The notes under the pieces were generated by a model, which saw only the letters and a list, made by a program, of their open reading frames with translations, was not told where the DNA came from and ran no database searches. From contig CAVWEM010000015.1 in the NCBI GenBank assembly GCA_963753955.1, positions 1-64,000 on the forward strand: DNA of 64,000 nucleotides, read 5' to 3'. Position numbers and translations under genes: made by a program. The first letter of the stretch is position 1; the number at the start of each line of letters is the position of its first letter. Source of the stretch: Methylumidiphilus sp963753955 (GTDB lineage Bacteria; Pseudomonadota; Gammaproteobacteria; Methylococcales; Methylococcaceae). Below, one piece after another: positions 55,981 through 64,000 of this stretch.

Positions 55981-57516
55981 ATGAGCGCGCCTCCCGATTT
56001 TGCCGCGAGTCCCGCCGAAGCATCGGCGGAAGCTGCCCCTTTGTCGGGATATAATGCAGCCATGCCGCTCAAGAAACGTAACGCGAAAAACCTGCTAGAC
56101 CGCCCCGCCCGCCTGCGCGGGCTGGCTTTGCTCGCGTTGCTGTCCTCGGTGCTGGCGATCCTGGGCGGGATGATCTGGCGCAACCTGGATCGCATGGACA
56201 CCGTGCAAGCCTATGTCGGCTATTCCCACCGCATCCAGGATGTCGGCCTGAGCCTGCAACAGGCCTTGGTGGATGTGCTGTCCGGAGGCGTATTGGTGCC
56301 GGAGAAGTTGGAGTTGCTGTCCGCGAAAATCCACGCGCTGGCCGGCGAGGAAGCCCATCTTTCCGCGCAAACCCCGGATAAGCTACGCCGGGTCACCGCC
56401 TCCCTCGCCCAAGTGGACACGGAATCCCAGGACAACGGCAGGGCCAAATTGTTCGAGGCTCTGCGCGAGATGCATGAGGTTCTCGACACCGAAACCGACC
56501 AGCGGGAAAAGGTACTGGAGGAAGTCAGCCAGGAATCCCTGGTGGAATTGGGGTTGGCGACTTTCACGCTGACCGTGATCCTGCTGCTCACCTGGCTGTT
56601 TCTGCGTCGGCGCATCCTCAATCCCCTGCACGATCTTCGGCACCTGCTGTTGAACTTGGCCAAGGAAGACTTCACGCCCATCGCCACCGACCATCTCGAC
56701 CCCCTCTTGCTGCCGGTGTTCAACAGCTATAACGACATGGTCATCCACCTAAGCGAATTGGAGGAAGCCAAACGCATGTATGCGCAATCATTGGAAGCGG
56801 AAGTCCGCTCGGCGACCCAGGCCTTGCTGGAACAGCAGCGCAGCCTGGCCCGCGCGGAAAAGCTGGCTGCCGTGGGTGAACTGGCTGCGGGACTGGCCCA
56901 CGAACTGCGCAACCCCTTGGCCGGCATTCAAATGAGTTGCGCCAACTTGCGCAGGGAAATAGCAGACCCCGACCAATGCGAACGGCTCGATCTCATCGGC
57001 GCGGAACTCAAACGCATGACCCGCTTGCTGAATGAATTGCTAGACCAAGGCAGGCAAACCCCGCCAACCTCCACCGATTTCAATCTCGCCGTGTTGGTGA
57101 AGGAGCTGCTCGCCCTCACCCGCTACCAGATACCCGAACACATTGCCTTGACTGTGGACATACCCTCCGCACTGAAGTGCCACTTGCCCAGTTGCGGCCT
57201 GCGCCAGGCTCTGCTCAACCTGATCCTCAACGCAGCGCTCGCCTTGGATCAAACCTCTGGCACCGTCTGTGTTCAAGCTCGCCGGGAGGAGGGGCATATC
57301 GGCATCGAAGTCAGCGACGACGGCCCTGGTTTCAGCGAAGACATGCTCCGCCATGGCATACGCGCCTTCAGCACCAGCCGCATCCGTGGCACCGGCCTCG
57401 GGCTGGCCATGGTGCAACGCTTCGCCCGCGACCTTGGCGGACGCATCGAGCTATCCAACCGGCAGCCGCATGGTGCTTGCGTCCGCCTACTCTTACCTTG
57501 CAAGGCAAACCCATGA
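55981..57516 (+). CDS. Sensor histidine kinase
   Basis: The membrane-bound kinase has two transmembrane helices, about residues 47-66 and 190-210, enclosing a helical periplasmic sensor of about 120 residues. A HAMP-like linker (RRRILNPLHDLRHLL) and coiled coil follow. The H-box is GLAHELRNPLAGIQMS with His near residue 306. The N-box (LNLILNAALAL), G1 (VSDDGPGF) and G2 (GTGLGLAMVQ) follow. The end overlaps the next gene by 4 nt. The start at 55981 is the longest; an ATG at 56062 (MPLKKRNAKN) gives a more usual N-terminus. The signal sensed is unknown. Confidence 0.92.
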   Translation: MSAPPDFAASPAEASAEAAPLSGYNAAMPLKKRNAKNLLDRPARLRGLALLALLSSVLAILGGMIWRNLDRMDTVQAYVGYSHRIQDVGLSLQQALVDVLSGGVLVPEKLELLSAKIHALAGEEAHLSAQTPDKLRRVTASLAQVDTESQDNGRAKLFEALREMHEVLDTETDQREKVLEEVSQESLVELGLATFTLTVILLLTWLFLRRRILNPLHDLRHLLLNLAKEDFTPIATDHLDPLLLPVFNSYNDMVIHLSELEEAKRMYAQSLEAEVRSATQALLEQQRSLARAEKLAAVGELAAGLAHELRNPLAGIQMSCANLRREIADPDQCERLDLIGAELKRMTRLLNELLDQGRQTPPTSTDFNLAVLVKELLALTRYQIPEHIALTVDIPSALKCHLPSCGLRQALLNLILNAALALDQTSGTVCVQARREEGHIGIEVSDDGPGFSEDMLRHGIRAFSTSRIRGTGLGLAMVQRFARDLGGRIELSNRQPHGACVRLLLPCKANP

Positions 57517-58905
57517 GTCACGGCGGCCTGTTGGTCATAGAAGATGAACCCCTGTTGGGCGCGGAAATATCCCGTCACTACCGCCAAGACGGCTGGGAAG
57601 TGGAATGGGCCGCCAGCCGCGAACACGCGCGCAAGATCTGCTGGGGGAAGCTTTGACCCCTTGCTGGTCTTGTCCGACCTCAATCTGCCGGACGGCAACG
57701 CGCTGGATCTGATGGAAGAGTTGCGTACCGGCCAGCCTTACGCCGAATGGATATTCCTCACCGGCTACGGCAGCGTCCCCGACTCGGTGCGCGCTTTGCG
57801 GCTGGGTGCCTATGAATTCTTGGAAAAACCCTGCGACCTGGAGCGGCTGGATCTGGTCGTCGCCAGTGCCGGGCGTAGCGCCGGCGCCCAACGCCGCCTC
57901 ATCGAGCACGCCCAGCAGCGGCACAAGCGCTATTGCCCGTCCGCTTACGTCGGGCAAAGCCGCGCCGCGCAAACTGTCCGCGCCATGCTGGAAAAACTGA
58001 CCCAAGTGCCGTTCAGCGCCTTGGTCATCGGCGGCGAGACCGGCACCGGCAAGGGACTGGTGACGAGGATCTTGCATTACGCCGGCCCCCGCGCCCAAAA
58101 CCCTCTCATCGAACTCAACTGCTCCGCGCTTCCCCGTGAGCTGCTTGAGTCGGAGATGTTCGGCCATGAGGCTGGTGCTTTCACCGGCGCAGGCGGACGG
58201 CATCGCGGCCTGATCGAACAGGCCGACAACGGAACGCTATTCCTGGACGAAATCGGCGAGATGCCTTTGGATTTGCAAGCCAAGCTGCTGAAGGCCATCG
58301 AAGACCGCAAGATACGTCGGCTGGGCGGCGAACGCGAAATCGCCGTGGACGTGCAAATCGTCGCCGCCAGCAACCGCGACCTGGAGAAAATGTCGCGGGA
58401 CGGGGAGTTCCGCGGCGACCTCTACCACCGCCTCAGTGTGTTCCGCCTCAACCTGCCCCCCTTGCGGGAAGCCAAGGAGGATCTCGAGCAGATGGTTCCC
58501 CTGTTGGTGGCGGAGTTCAACGCCAAATCGAACCGGCAGGTCCGCCACATCTCCGAGGAAGTCTGGCGGCAATTGCGCACCCACGACTGGCCCGGCAATG
58601 TGCGCGAACTGCGCAACCTGGTCGAGCGTTGTGTGCTGTTCGCCGACGGCCCCAACTTCCCGGTGCAATGGCTGCAACTGCCGGGGACTATCGCGCCCAG
58701 TCCAACGCCGCCCGATGACCGCGACGGGATTTTCATCCCCTTGGACGGCAGCATGAATTTGGACGACATGGATCGTTACATCATCGAAACCACCCTGGAG
58801 CGCACCGGCCACAACACCGTTGCGGCCGCCCGCGCCCTAGGCGCGTCCCGCGAAACCCTCCGCTACCGCATCAGGAAATACGGCATCAAATCGACGGAGC
58901 GGTAA
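57513..58905 (+). pseudogene. NtrC-type sigma-54 response regulator, frameshifted in receiver
   Basis: The ATG at 57513 overlaps the kinase stop and opens GLLVIEDEPLLGAEISRHY, a normal receiver start with the acidic pair. The frame meets TGA at 57654. One base over, the receiver continues as FDPLLVLSDLNLPDGNALDL with the phospho-acceptor Asp, then GAYEFLEKPCDLERLD. One extra G in the run of five at 57643-57647 explains the break. The rest is intact: AAA+ Walker A GGETGTGKGLVTRI, the sigma-54 loop GAFTGAGGRHRG, LFLDEIGEMPLD and a Fis-type helix-turn-helix at the end (NTVAAARALGASRETLRYRI). Restored length is about 463 residues. Confidence 0.85.
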
Positions 58906-58909
58906 ACCG

Positions 58910-59245
58910 TCAGTGGCAGGTGGCTGCGAATTCCCCCAACGGCCGCACGAAGGTGTAGCCATAGGGAGTGCCCACCAGCAGGTTGCCGACTTTTTGGAAG
59001 GAATCATGCGGGGCGGGTATGGAAGCCAGCGTGGTGAGCGGAGACAGGCCCACGTAGAGAGCCGCTCCGGCCAAAGTCGCCCCCACCCCGAGGGGCCTTA
59101 TGAAAATGACATCGGTCAAAACAGTCATCGCCTCGGTTCTCACTCTGCAATCCAAGCCACCAGAATCCACGCCGGAATCCCCCAGCGCCCGCATGGACGC
59201 CGACGCCAGAAAAACCAGGGCCAAGGCCAACTTAGTGAACTTCAA
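58910..59245 (-). CDS. Small exported protein of unknown function
   Basis: A signal peptide covers about the first 22 residues (KFTKLALALVFLASASMRALG). It is followed by a hydrophobic Gly/Ala-rich body (VIFIRPLGVGATLAGAALYVG, and GYTFVRPLGEF at the end). A repeat of the phrase VRPLG/IRPLG is visible. I chose the TTG at 59245 because AGGAG stands 6 nt before it; ATG at 59263 is also possible. It converges with the regulator gene. No family is recognised with certainty. Confidence 0.7.
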   Translation of the reverse strand: MKFTKLALALVFLASASMRALGDSGVDSGGLDCRVRTEAMTVLTDVIFIRPLGVGATLAGAALYVGLSPLTTLASIPAPHDSFQKVGNLLVGTPYGYTFVRPLGEFAATCH

Positions 59246-59466
59246 ATCAATCTCCTGAAACATTGGTTTACCCGTTTTCATTCTAGCGGAGAACACCGCC
59301 GCAGGTCAGCATAATTCTGGCACATCCCTCGCCGAGTTGTCCCCCGCCCCTGCCATGTCTGCCTTGCTTGGTTGCTGGCATACATGGCAGCTTGGCGTAT
59401 AAATCGTCGGATAGGGTAAACTTCGCCGGGTGATCGTATGCGCCAACACCATCCAGCAGGCTAAAA

Positions 59467-59844
59467 ATGCACAAAAGTTTCCTCTTGTCCTCTGCCTTGG
59501 CCGCCTTCCTGGCCGTCGCCCTAGGCGCATTCGCCGCTCATGGTCTGCGCGGCAGGATCGACGGGCCTATGATGGAGGTTTTCCAGACCGGCGTCCGCTA
59601 CCATTTCTTCCATGCCTTGGGGCTGGCGCTCATCGCCGTGCTGGCCAAGCAATACCCGGACTCGAAAACCTTGTGTCGTGCAGGATGGCTGATGCTGGCA
59701 GGGATCATGGCGTTCTCCGGCAGCCTTTACCTGCTGGCCCTCAGCGGCCTGACGTGGCTGGGGATGGTCACGCCGTTCGGAGGGGCTGCGTTTCTGGCGG
59801 CATGGGGACTACTGGCTTGGTTTGCGCTGAAGGAAGCGGAATAA
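59467..59844 (+). CDS. DUF423 family membrane protein
   Basis: The 125-residue protein has four hydrophobic helices. The family segments are ALGAFAAHGL near residue 20, VFQTGVRYHFFHALGLAL and FSGSLYLLALSG. Members (YgdD/YwdK) are inner-membrane proteins of unknown role. It ends 3 nt before the repeat array at 59848. Confidence 0.92.
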   Translation: MHKSFLLSSALAAFLAVALGAFAAHGLRGRIDGPMMEVFQTGVRYHFFHALGLALIAVLAKQYPDSKTLCRAGWLMLAGIMAFSGSLYLLALSGLTWLGMVTPFGGAAFLAAWGLLAWFALKEAE

Positions 59845-59847
59845 AGC

Positions 59848-59887
59848 CTGTCACTAATCCATCATCTTGTGGTCATCGCTTTGTCAC
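59848..59887 (+). promoter_or_regulatory. Possible tandem Pho boxes upstream of PAP2 gene
   Basis: Four 7-bp elements repeat with an exact 11-bp period: CTGTCAC, CCATCAT, TGGTCAT and TTGTCAC, each followed by a 4-bp spacer. PhoB sites are tandem CTGTCAT units with this spacing. Matches to the consensus are 6, 5, 5 and 5 of 7. It lies 50 bp before the start codon of the PAP2 phosphatase gene. PhoB binding is inferred. Confidence 0.5.
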
Positions 59888-59937
59888 GTGCCGCTCCTAA
59901 GCTGACATCCTATTGTCATACCTGAAGGAGTCCCGCC

Positions 59938-60462
59938 ATGAAACTCATGCAGACCATACACTGTTACGATGTCTCCGTTTTCATCTGGGTCATGCGCCGC
60001 AAGTCGCAGAAATTCCTCGTGCGTTGCGCGCGCGGCATCTCGAAGTCCGGCGACGGCTTGCTGTATCTGCTGTTGGCCTTGGCCCTGCTGTGGACGCAAG
60101 GGGCGGCTGAGATGCGCCTGCTGGCATGCATGGCGGTGGCCTTGCTGGTCGAGCGCCCACTGTATTTCGTCCTCAAGAACGCCTGCAAGCGCGACCGCCC
60201 GCAGGCTGCGCTGAACATCAAAAGCTTCATCGTGCCCTCCGACCGCTTCAGCTTTCCCTCCGGGCACACCTCGGCGGCTTTCCTGATGGCGACCTTGTGG
60301 GGCTGGTATCTTCCCGTGTTGTTGCCGACCCTGTTCGCATGGGCGGCGATGGTGGGCATGGCTCGGGTCATCTTGGGTGTGCATTTTCCCACCGACACCT
60401 TGATCGGCGCGTTGATGGGCGTCTGCACGGCGCTGCTGGGCTTGGGAGTGGTGCTGGCTTGA
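59938..60462 (+). CDS. PAP2-family membrane phosphatase
   Basis: The 174-residue protein has several membrane helices and the three PAP2 motifs: KRDRPQ, PSGHTSAAF and ARVILGVHFPTD. Members remove phosphate from phosphatidate, undecaprenyl pyrophosphate or related lipids. GAAGGAG is 7 nt before the ATG at 59938. The next gene, a glycosyltransferase, overlaps its stop, which hints at a lipid-linked sugar pathway: diacylglycerol or a polyprenol made here could be the acceptor. Confidence 0.93.
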   Translation: MKLMQTIHCYDVSVFIWVMRRKSQKFLVRCARGISKSGDGLLYLLLALALLWTQGAAEMRLLACMAVALLVERPLYFVLKNACKRDRPQAALNIKSFIVPSDRFSFPSGHTSAAFLMATLWGWYLPVLLPTLFAWAAMVGMARVILGVHFPTDTLIGALMGVCTALLGLGVVLA

Positions 60463-61502
60463 AGATTTTTTATGGAGTCCAGGCCACCGGCAACGGCCAC
60501 ATCACCCGGGCTCGGGCCATGGCACCGAAACTCAAACAGGCGGGGGCCGAGGTCACTTGGATGTTCACCGGCCGCCCCTGGGAACAGCTTTTCGAGATGG
60601 ATGTCTTCGGCGATTACCAATGGCGGACCGGACTGACTTTCGCCACCCAGGCCGGGCATGTCCAATACCTCAAGACAGCTCTGGAAAATCCCTTGGCCCG
60701 GTTTGTCCGCGATGTGAAAAACTTGGATTTGAGCGGATATGACCGGGTGGTCTGCGATTTCGAGCCGGTCACGGCCTGGGCCGCGAAGCTCCAGGGCATC
60801 AAGACCGTCGGCGTCGGCCATCAATATGCCTTTTGTTACGACATCCCTAGGGCGGGCGCGGATTTCCTCGGGGAAAAAGTGCTGCGCCATTTCGCCCCGG
60901 TCAGCGTTGGCCTGGGTGTGCATTGGCATCATTTCCACCACCCTATCCTGCCACCGGTGATCGAACGGGAAACAGCGATTCTGCCGGTGCGCGAGGACAA
61001 GATCATCGTCTACCTGCCTTTCGAGGATGTGAACCAAGCCATCCACCTGCTCAAGCGTTTCCGCGACTACCAATTCTTCATCTATAGCCCGAGCCTGCCA
61101 AACCAAGCACACGAACACTCCGACAATGTCCATGTCCGGCAGTTGTCCCGATCCGGTTTCCAGAAGGATTTTGCCGACTCCGCCGCCGTGATCTGCAACG
61201 CCGGCTTTGAGCTGGCCAGCGAGGCGCTGCAGACCGGCAAAAAAATCCTGGTCAAGCCCTTGCGGGGCCAGATGGAGCAGGCTTCCAACGCCTTGGCGTT
61301 GGAGCTTCTGCAATTGGGCCAAGTGATGCAATCCCTGGACGCCAGCAGCATCGCAACCTGGCTGGAACAGAGCCGCGCCGTCCAGGTACAATATCCGGAT
61401 TCTGCGCAGGCCATCGCCGACTGGCTGCTGCAAGGGGATTTGCAGGTGGAGCAGTCTTGGGTCGATGGAATTTGGGAACAAACCGTCCTATCCTCGCGCT
61501 GA
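60459..61502 (+). CDS. Glycosyltransferase, MJ1255/VC2487-type
   Basis: The gene starts with TTG at 60459, overlapping the PAP2 stop (TTGA). KIFYGVQATGNGHITRARAM at the start is the nucleotide-sugar-side glycine motif of the GT-B fold. VCNAGFELASEAL-like sequence (ICNAGFELASEALQTGKK) near residue 250 and LVKPLRGQMEQASNA are the donor-binding region, as in MurG/MGDG-type enzymes. The length of 347 residues is normal for this uncharacterised family. Donor and acceptor are unknown. The overlap with PAP2 argues for a lipid acceptor. Confidence 0.85.
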   Translation: MKIFYGVQATGNGHITRARAMAPKLKQAGAEVTWMFTGRPWEQLFEMDVFGDYQWRTGLTFATQAGHVQYLKTALENPLARFVRDVKNLDLSGYDRVVCDFEPVTAWAAKLQGIKTVGVGHQYAFCYDIPRAGADFLGEKVLRHFAPVSVGLGVHWHHFHHPILPPVIERETAILPVREDKIIVYLPFEDVNQAIHLLKRFRDYQFFIYSPSLPNQAHEHSDNVHVRQLSRSGFQKDFADSAAVICNAGFELASEALQTGKKILVKPLRGQMEQASNALALELLQLGQVMQSLDASSIATWLEQSRAVQVQYPDSAQAIADWLLQGDLQVEQSWVDGIWEQTVLSSR

Positions 61503-61546
61503 TCGTTTAAAATCCCCGCTCCCCTCTCAATCTTACGTTGGAATCT

Positions 61547-61918
61547 ATGGCAGGTCAGAATCTTAAGGGCTTGGCCCGCGTCCATGCGGCTTTTTTCAAC
61601 TCGCTGAAAGGGTTCAAAGCCACTTGGTCGCATGAAGAGGCGTTCCGCCAAGAGGTCTTGCTGTGTGTCGTCGCCATCCCCTTGGGACTGTGGCTGGGGC
61701 AGGGTGGCGTGGAAAAGGCGCTGCTATTAGGCAGCCTGCTGCTGGTGTTGATCGTGGAATTGCTCAACACCGGCATCGAGATCGTCGTCGACCGCATCAG
61801 CTTCGAGCGCCACGAACTCTCGGGACGCGCCAAGGATGTCGGTTCGGCCGCCGTGCTGACCTCGTTGGCGCTGGCCGGCGCGGTTTGGGCGTTGGTCTTG
61901 TTGCCGCATTATGCCTAG
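61547..61918 (+). CDS. dgkA: Diacylglycerol kinase DgkA
   Basis: DgkA phosphorylates diacylglycerol to phosphatidate in the inner membrane. The 123-residue protein has three helices and the family signature ELLNTGIEIVVDRIS then GRAKDVGSAAVLTS. The ATG at 61547 gives MAGQNLKGLARVH. The gene lies 44 nt after the glycosyltransferase and converges with minE (4-nt overlap). It would recycle the diacylglycerol that a PAP2 enzyme can make. Confidence 0.95.
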   Translation: MAGQNLKGLARVHAAFFNSLKGFKATWSHEEAFRQEVLLCVVAIPLGLWLGQGGVEKALLLGSLLLVLIVELLNTGIEIVVDRISFERHELSGRAKDVGSAAVLTSLALAGAVWALVLLPHYA

Positions 61919-62193
61919 CCGCGCCTCGGCTTTCTACGGTCGCCCTCATCGGGCAGGATGATGTTGAGTTCAAGGATTTCCCGGTTGTCATCCTGTTCCA
62001 TGGTCACCGAGATGGCGTCTTGGTCGACGTTGACATATTTGCGGATGACTTCCAACAGCTCCTTTTGCAGCATCGGAAGATAATCCGGCTTGTTGCGCTC
62101 GGAACGTTCGTGCGCCACCAAGATTTGCAGCCGCTCCTTGGCGATGGATGCGGTCGATTGGCGCGAACTGCGGAAATAGTCTAGGAGTCCCAT
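61915..62193 (-). CDS. minE: Cell division topological specificity factor MinE
   Basis: MinE stimulates MinD ATPase and drives pole-to-pole oscillation. The 92-residue protein begins with the membrane-targeting MGLLDYFR, then the anti-MinCD helix (ASIAKERLQILVAHERSE) and the dimer domain (YLPMLQKELLEVIRKYV). It lies 5 nt after minD. Confidence 0.97.
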   Translation of the reverse strand: MGLLDYFRSSRQSTASIAKERLQILVAHERSERNKPDYLPMLQKELLEVIRKYVNVDQDAISVTMEQDDNREILELNIILPDEGDRRKPRRG

Positions 62194-62198
62194 GATGT

Positions 62199-63005
62199 TT
62201 ACCCCCCGAACAGCCTGCCCAGAAGGCCCTTCTTTTCGTCAATGAACCGATGCTCAAGATCCTCTCCCAGATAGCGGCGCACCACGTCGGAATAGGCTTG
62301 CCCGGCATCGCTCTTCTCGTCGAGGATGACCGGCGCACCCGAATTGGACGCGCTCAACACCGCCTTGGATTCGGGGATGACGCCGAGCAGATGCAGGGAC
62401 AGGATTTCCTGCACGTCCTCCACGCTTAACATTTCGCCCACTTTCACCCGCGCCGGCGAATAACGGGTCAGCAGCAGATATTCCTTGATCGGCTCCTCGC
62501 CCTGCTCGGCACGGCGGGACTTGCTGGCGAGGATACCCAACATACGGTCGGAGTCGCGCACCGACGAGACTTCTGGGTTGGTCACCACGATGGCATCGTC
62601 GGCGTAATACATCGCCAGGGTTGCGCCACGCTCAATGCCCGCCGGCGAATCGCAGACGATGTAATCGAAGTCCTTGGACAAGTCCTTCAACACCTTGCCC
62701 ACGCCTTCGACGGTGAGCGATTCCTTGTCGCGGGTTTGCGAGGCCGGCAGGATGAACAGCTTGTCACAACGCTTGTCCTTGATGAGTGCCTGGTTCAGCG
62801 TGGCCTCGCCGTTGATGACATTGACGAAATCGTACACCACGCGGCGCTCGCAACCCATGATCAAATCCAGGTTGCGCAGCCCCACGTCGAAGTCGATGAC
62901 CGCCGTCCGATGGCCTTTGAGCGCCAACCCCATGGAAATGGCCGCGCTGGTGGTGGTTTTGCCGACGCCGCCTTTTCCCGAAGTCACTACGATGATTCGT
63001 GCCAC
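62199..63005 (-). CDS. minD: Septum site-determining ATPase MinD
   Basis: The deviant Walker A SGKGGVGKTTTSAAI is near residues 8-22. VIDFDVGLRNLDLIMG and DYIVCDSPAGIERGA are typical. The C-terminal amphipathic helix KKGLLGRLFGG binds the membrane. The start is GTG at 63005 with AAGGAG at 7-nt spacing, which decides against the longer frame. The length of 268 residues is normal. Confidence 0.98.
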   Translation of the reverse strand: MARIIVVTSGKGGVGKTTTSAAISMGLALKGHRTAVIDFDVGLRNLDLIMGCERRVVYDFVNVINGEATLNQALIKDKRCDKLFILPASQTRDKESLTVEGVGKVLKDLSKDFDYIVCDSPAGIERGATLAMYYADDAIVVTNPEVSSVRDSDRMLGILASKSRRAEQGEEPIKEYLLLTRYSPARVKVGEMLSVEDVQEILSLHLLGVIPESKAVLSASNSGAPVILDEKSDAGQAYSDVVRRYLGEDLEHRFIDEKKGLLGRLFGG

Positions 63006-63032
63006 TGATGTCTCCTTATTCGTCTCAAGCAA

Positions 63033-63731
63033 CTAAATTTTCTCAATGATTAAAGCATTGTCTTTAAGGTAAATCTGCACCGGCCGGCCGCGGACGGAAT
63101 CGTCGATGTTTTCGCTGATTTTGTAATGGCCGCCGATGGAAACCAGCTCGGCCTGCAGGTCATGGCAGAAAATGCGGCACTCAAGGTTGCCCTGCACACC
63201 CGCCAAGGCGCGTCCGCGCAAGGCGCCATAAACATGGATGTTGCCGTCGGCCATGATCTCGGCCCCCGGGCTGACCTGGGATAGCACCACCAGATCGCCG
63301 ACGGCATAGATACGTTGGCCGGAACGGACGGGCAGGTCGATGATTTTGCTGGCCTCCGCCGGTTTGTGTGCGGACGCTTGCGAGACCGCCGCCTCGTGCC
63401 GGACGAGTGTCAACAGGGAAAGGTCGATTTCGCGGGCCGCATGGACATGGCGTTCGCTTCCCCCACAGACGCCCACCGGAACCAAACCGCAGCCGCGCAT
63501 GGTCAGGACTAGCGTGGGAAAGTCAATGTCCACGTCGGACATTTCGTGCAAATCAATCGCCATGGGCGCATGGCGGAAAAAATCCGGTGCCTGTCTGATT
63601 TTCTCCTTAAGCTGTGCGGAAATCAGATCCACGTCATGGTCCAATAGCTTCAGAATAGGCAGGTGGACGGCACCGCTCTTGATTTCAAACGCATGGGAAA
63701 ACGGCGTGGATTCGCTGGGCTTGGCTGTCAT
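63033..63731 (-). CDS. minC: Septum site-determining protein MinC
   Basis: MinC blocks FtsZ assembly away from midcell. The N-terminal FtsZ-binding domain (FEIKSGAVHLPILKLLD) and the C-terminal beta-helix (GQRIYAVGDLVVLSQVSPGAEIMADG, NIHVYGALRGRALAG) are clear. The length of 232 residues is normal. The ATG at 63731 was chosen because the longer frame has no family sequence. It is first in minC-minD-minE. Confidence 0.96.
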   Translation of the reverse strand: MTAKPSESTPFSHAFEIKSGAVHLPILKLLDHDVDLISAQLKEKIRQAPDFFRHAPMAIDLHEMSDVDIDFPTLVLTMRGCGLVPVGVCGGSERHVHAAREIDLSLLTLVRHEAAVSQASAHKPAEASKIIDLPVRSGQRIYAVGDLVVLSQVSPGAEIMADGNIHVYGALRGRALAGVQGNLECRIFCHDLQAELVSIGGHYKISENIDDSVRGRPVQIYLKDNALIIEKI

Positions 63732-63888
63732 GTCGGATGGCGGACAGGGAGGGGTCGATGACGATGATTTTGATTGTACCACCCCAACTGGTCGAAGGTA
63801 AGTCCGTCCAGGCGGGATCGGCCATGTCAAACAATCACTTAAAGCTGGCCGACGGAACGCAGCGACAGGCTCGCCCGATCCCATGCGG

Positions 63889-64000
63889 TCAGCCGTCTTT
63901 GCGTAAATGCAAAAGGGTAAACAGCCCCATCGGCGGCAGAGTGTGGCGGGCGATTTCGCGCAGCCGGGTGTGCGCCAGGATTTCTTCCACTGGCATGTCA
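63889..64000 (-). CDS. C-terminal end of an unidentified protein (cut by window edge)
   Basis: The minus strand stays open from the window end to TGA at 63889-63891 and encodes the tail EILAHTRLREIARHTLPPMG, then LFTLLHLRKDG. It lies upstream of minC on the same strand. Only 36 residues are visible, too few to name a family. Confidence 0.45.
   Translation of the reverse strand, partial: DMPVEEILAHTRLREIARHTLPPMGLFTLLHLRKDG

Noticed and set aside
59964..61481. Open frame of 505 residues opposite PAP2 and the glycosyltransferase
   Set aside because: Antisense shadow; the plus strand has the PAP2 motifs, overlapping start and stop codons and a strong ribosome site.

Overview
The window is a continuous stretch of chromosome from a GC-rich gammaproteobacterium. 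The evidence is the gene set: fabA-fabB, minCDE, ampD, slt, darP, hemG, ttcA, a type IV pilus minor-pilin cluster and a classical rRNA operon with tRNA-Ile and tRNA-Ala in its spacer. The many interspersed palindromic repeats and the PEP-CTERM protein would fit a methanotroph of the order Methylococcales, but that placement is inference; no methane- or methanol-oxidation gene is visible.

Layout. 1-3.7 kb: the 3' part of an rRNA operon (tRNA-Ile, tRNA-Ala, 23S, 5S, terminator); the 16S gene lies before the window. 3.8-10.3 kb: a minor-pilin operon fimT-pilV-pilW-pilX-pilY1 in which fimT and pilY1 each carry a one-base frameshift. 10.3-19 kb: a PEP-CTERM protein, gmk, ilvA, rpiA, small genes, darP, hemG, and a decayed patch with a broken lipoprotein gene, a dead Uma2 gene and a brnTA toxin-antitoxin pair whose toxin frame is broken. 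19-25.4 kb: a very large multi-domain iron-sulfur flavoprotein (frameshifted), a membrane-anchored MutS-like ATPase and a fumarylacetoacetase-family enzyme. 25.5-36.3 kb: housekeeping (prc, YgjP-type protease, greB-like factor, slt, fabA-fabB-ttcA, gloB and others). 36.6-41 kb: a FecR-TPR-outer-membrane-barrel fusion, a small Cys-containing membrane protein and an MCE lipoprotein. 41.1-49.8 kb: a type I restriction-modification locus (hsdM, hsdS, small antitoxin-like gene, hsdR) invaded by a Y1 transposase and three long composite palindromes. 49.8-64 kb: tRNA-Pro, moaD-moaE, a DUF1631 gene, ampD, a SulP transporter followed by a histidine kinase and a sigma-54 response regulator (frameshifted), a PAP2 phosphatase-glycosyltransferase-dgkA group behind a possible Pho box array, and minCDE.

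How genes work together. fabA and fabB make unsaturated fatty acids; slt and ampD release and recycle peptidoglycan; minCDE places the division site; moaD-moaE form molybdopterin synthase. The PAP2-glycosyltransferase-dgkA group looks like a membrane-lipid remodelling unit, perhaps phosphate-controlled.

The main unusual themes are: (1) interspersed repeats inserted in frame into coding genes (pilX, the large flavoprotein, hsdM twice); (2) the hsdM/hsdS junction duplicated over about 50 bp on both sides of a transposase-plus-palindrome insertion, so both genes stay intact; (3) a 7-bp tandem repeat filling the 5' leader of slt; (4) six genes each needing a single net indel to be open, which points either to sequencing error or to real gene decay.
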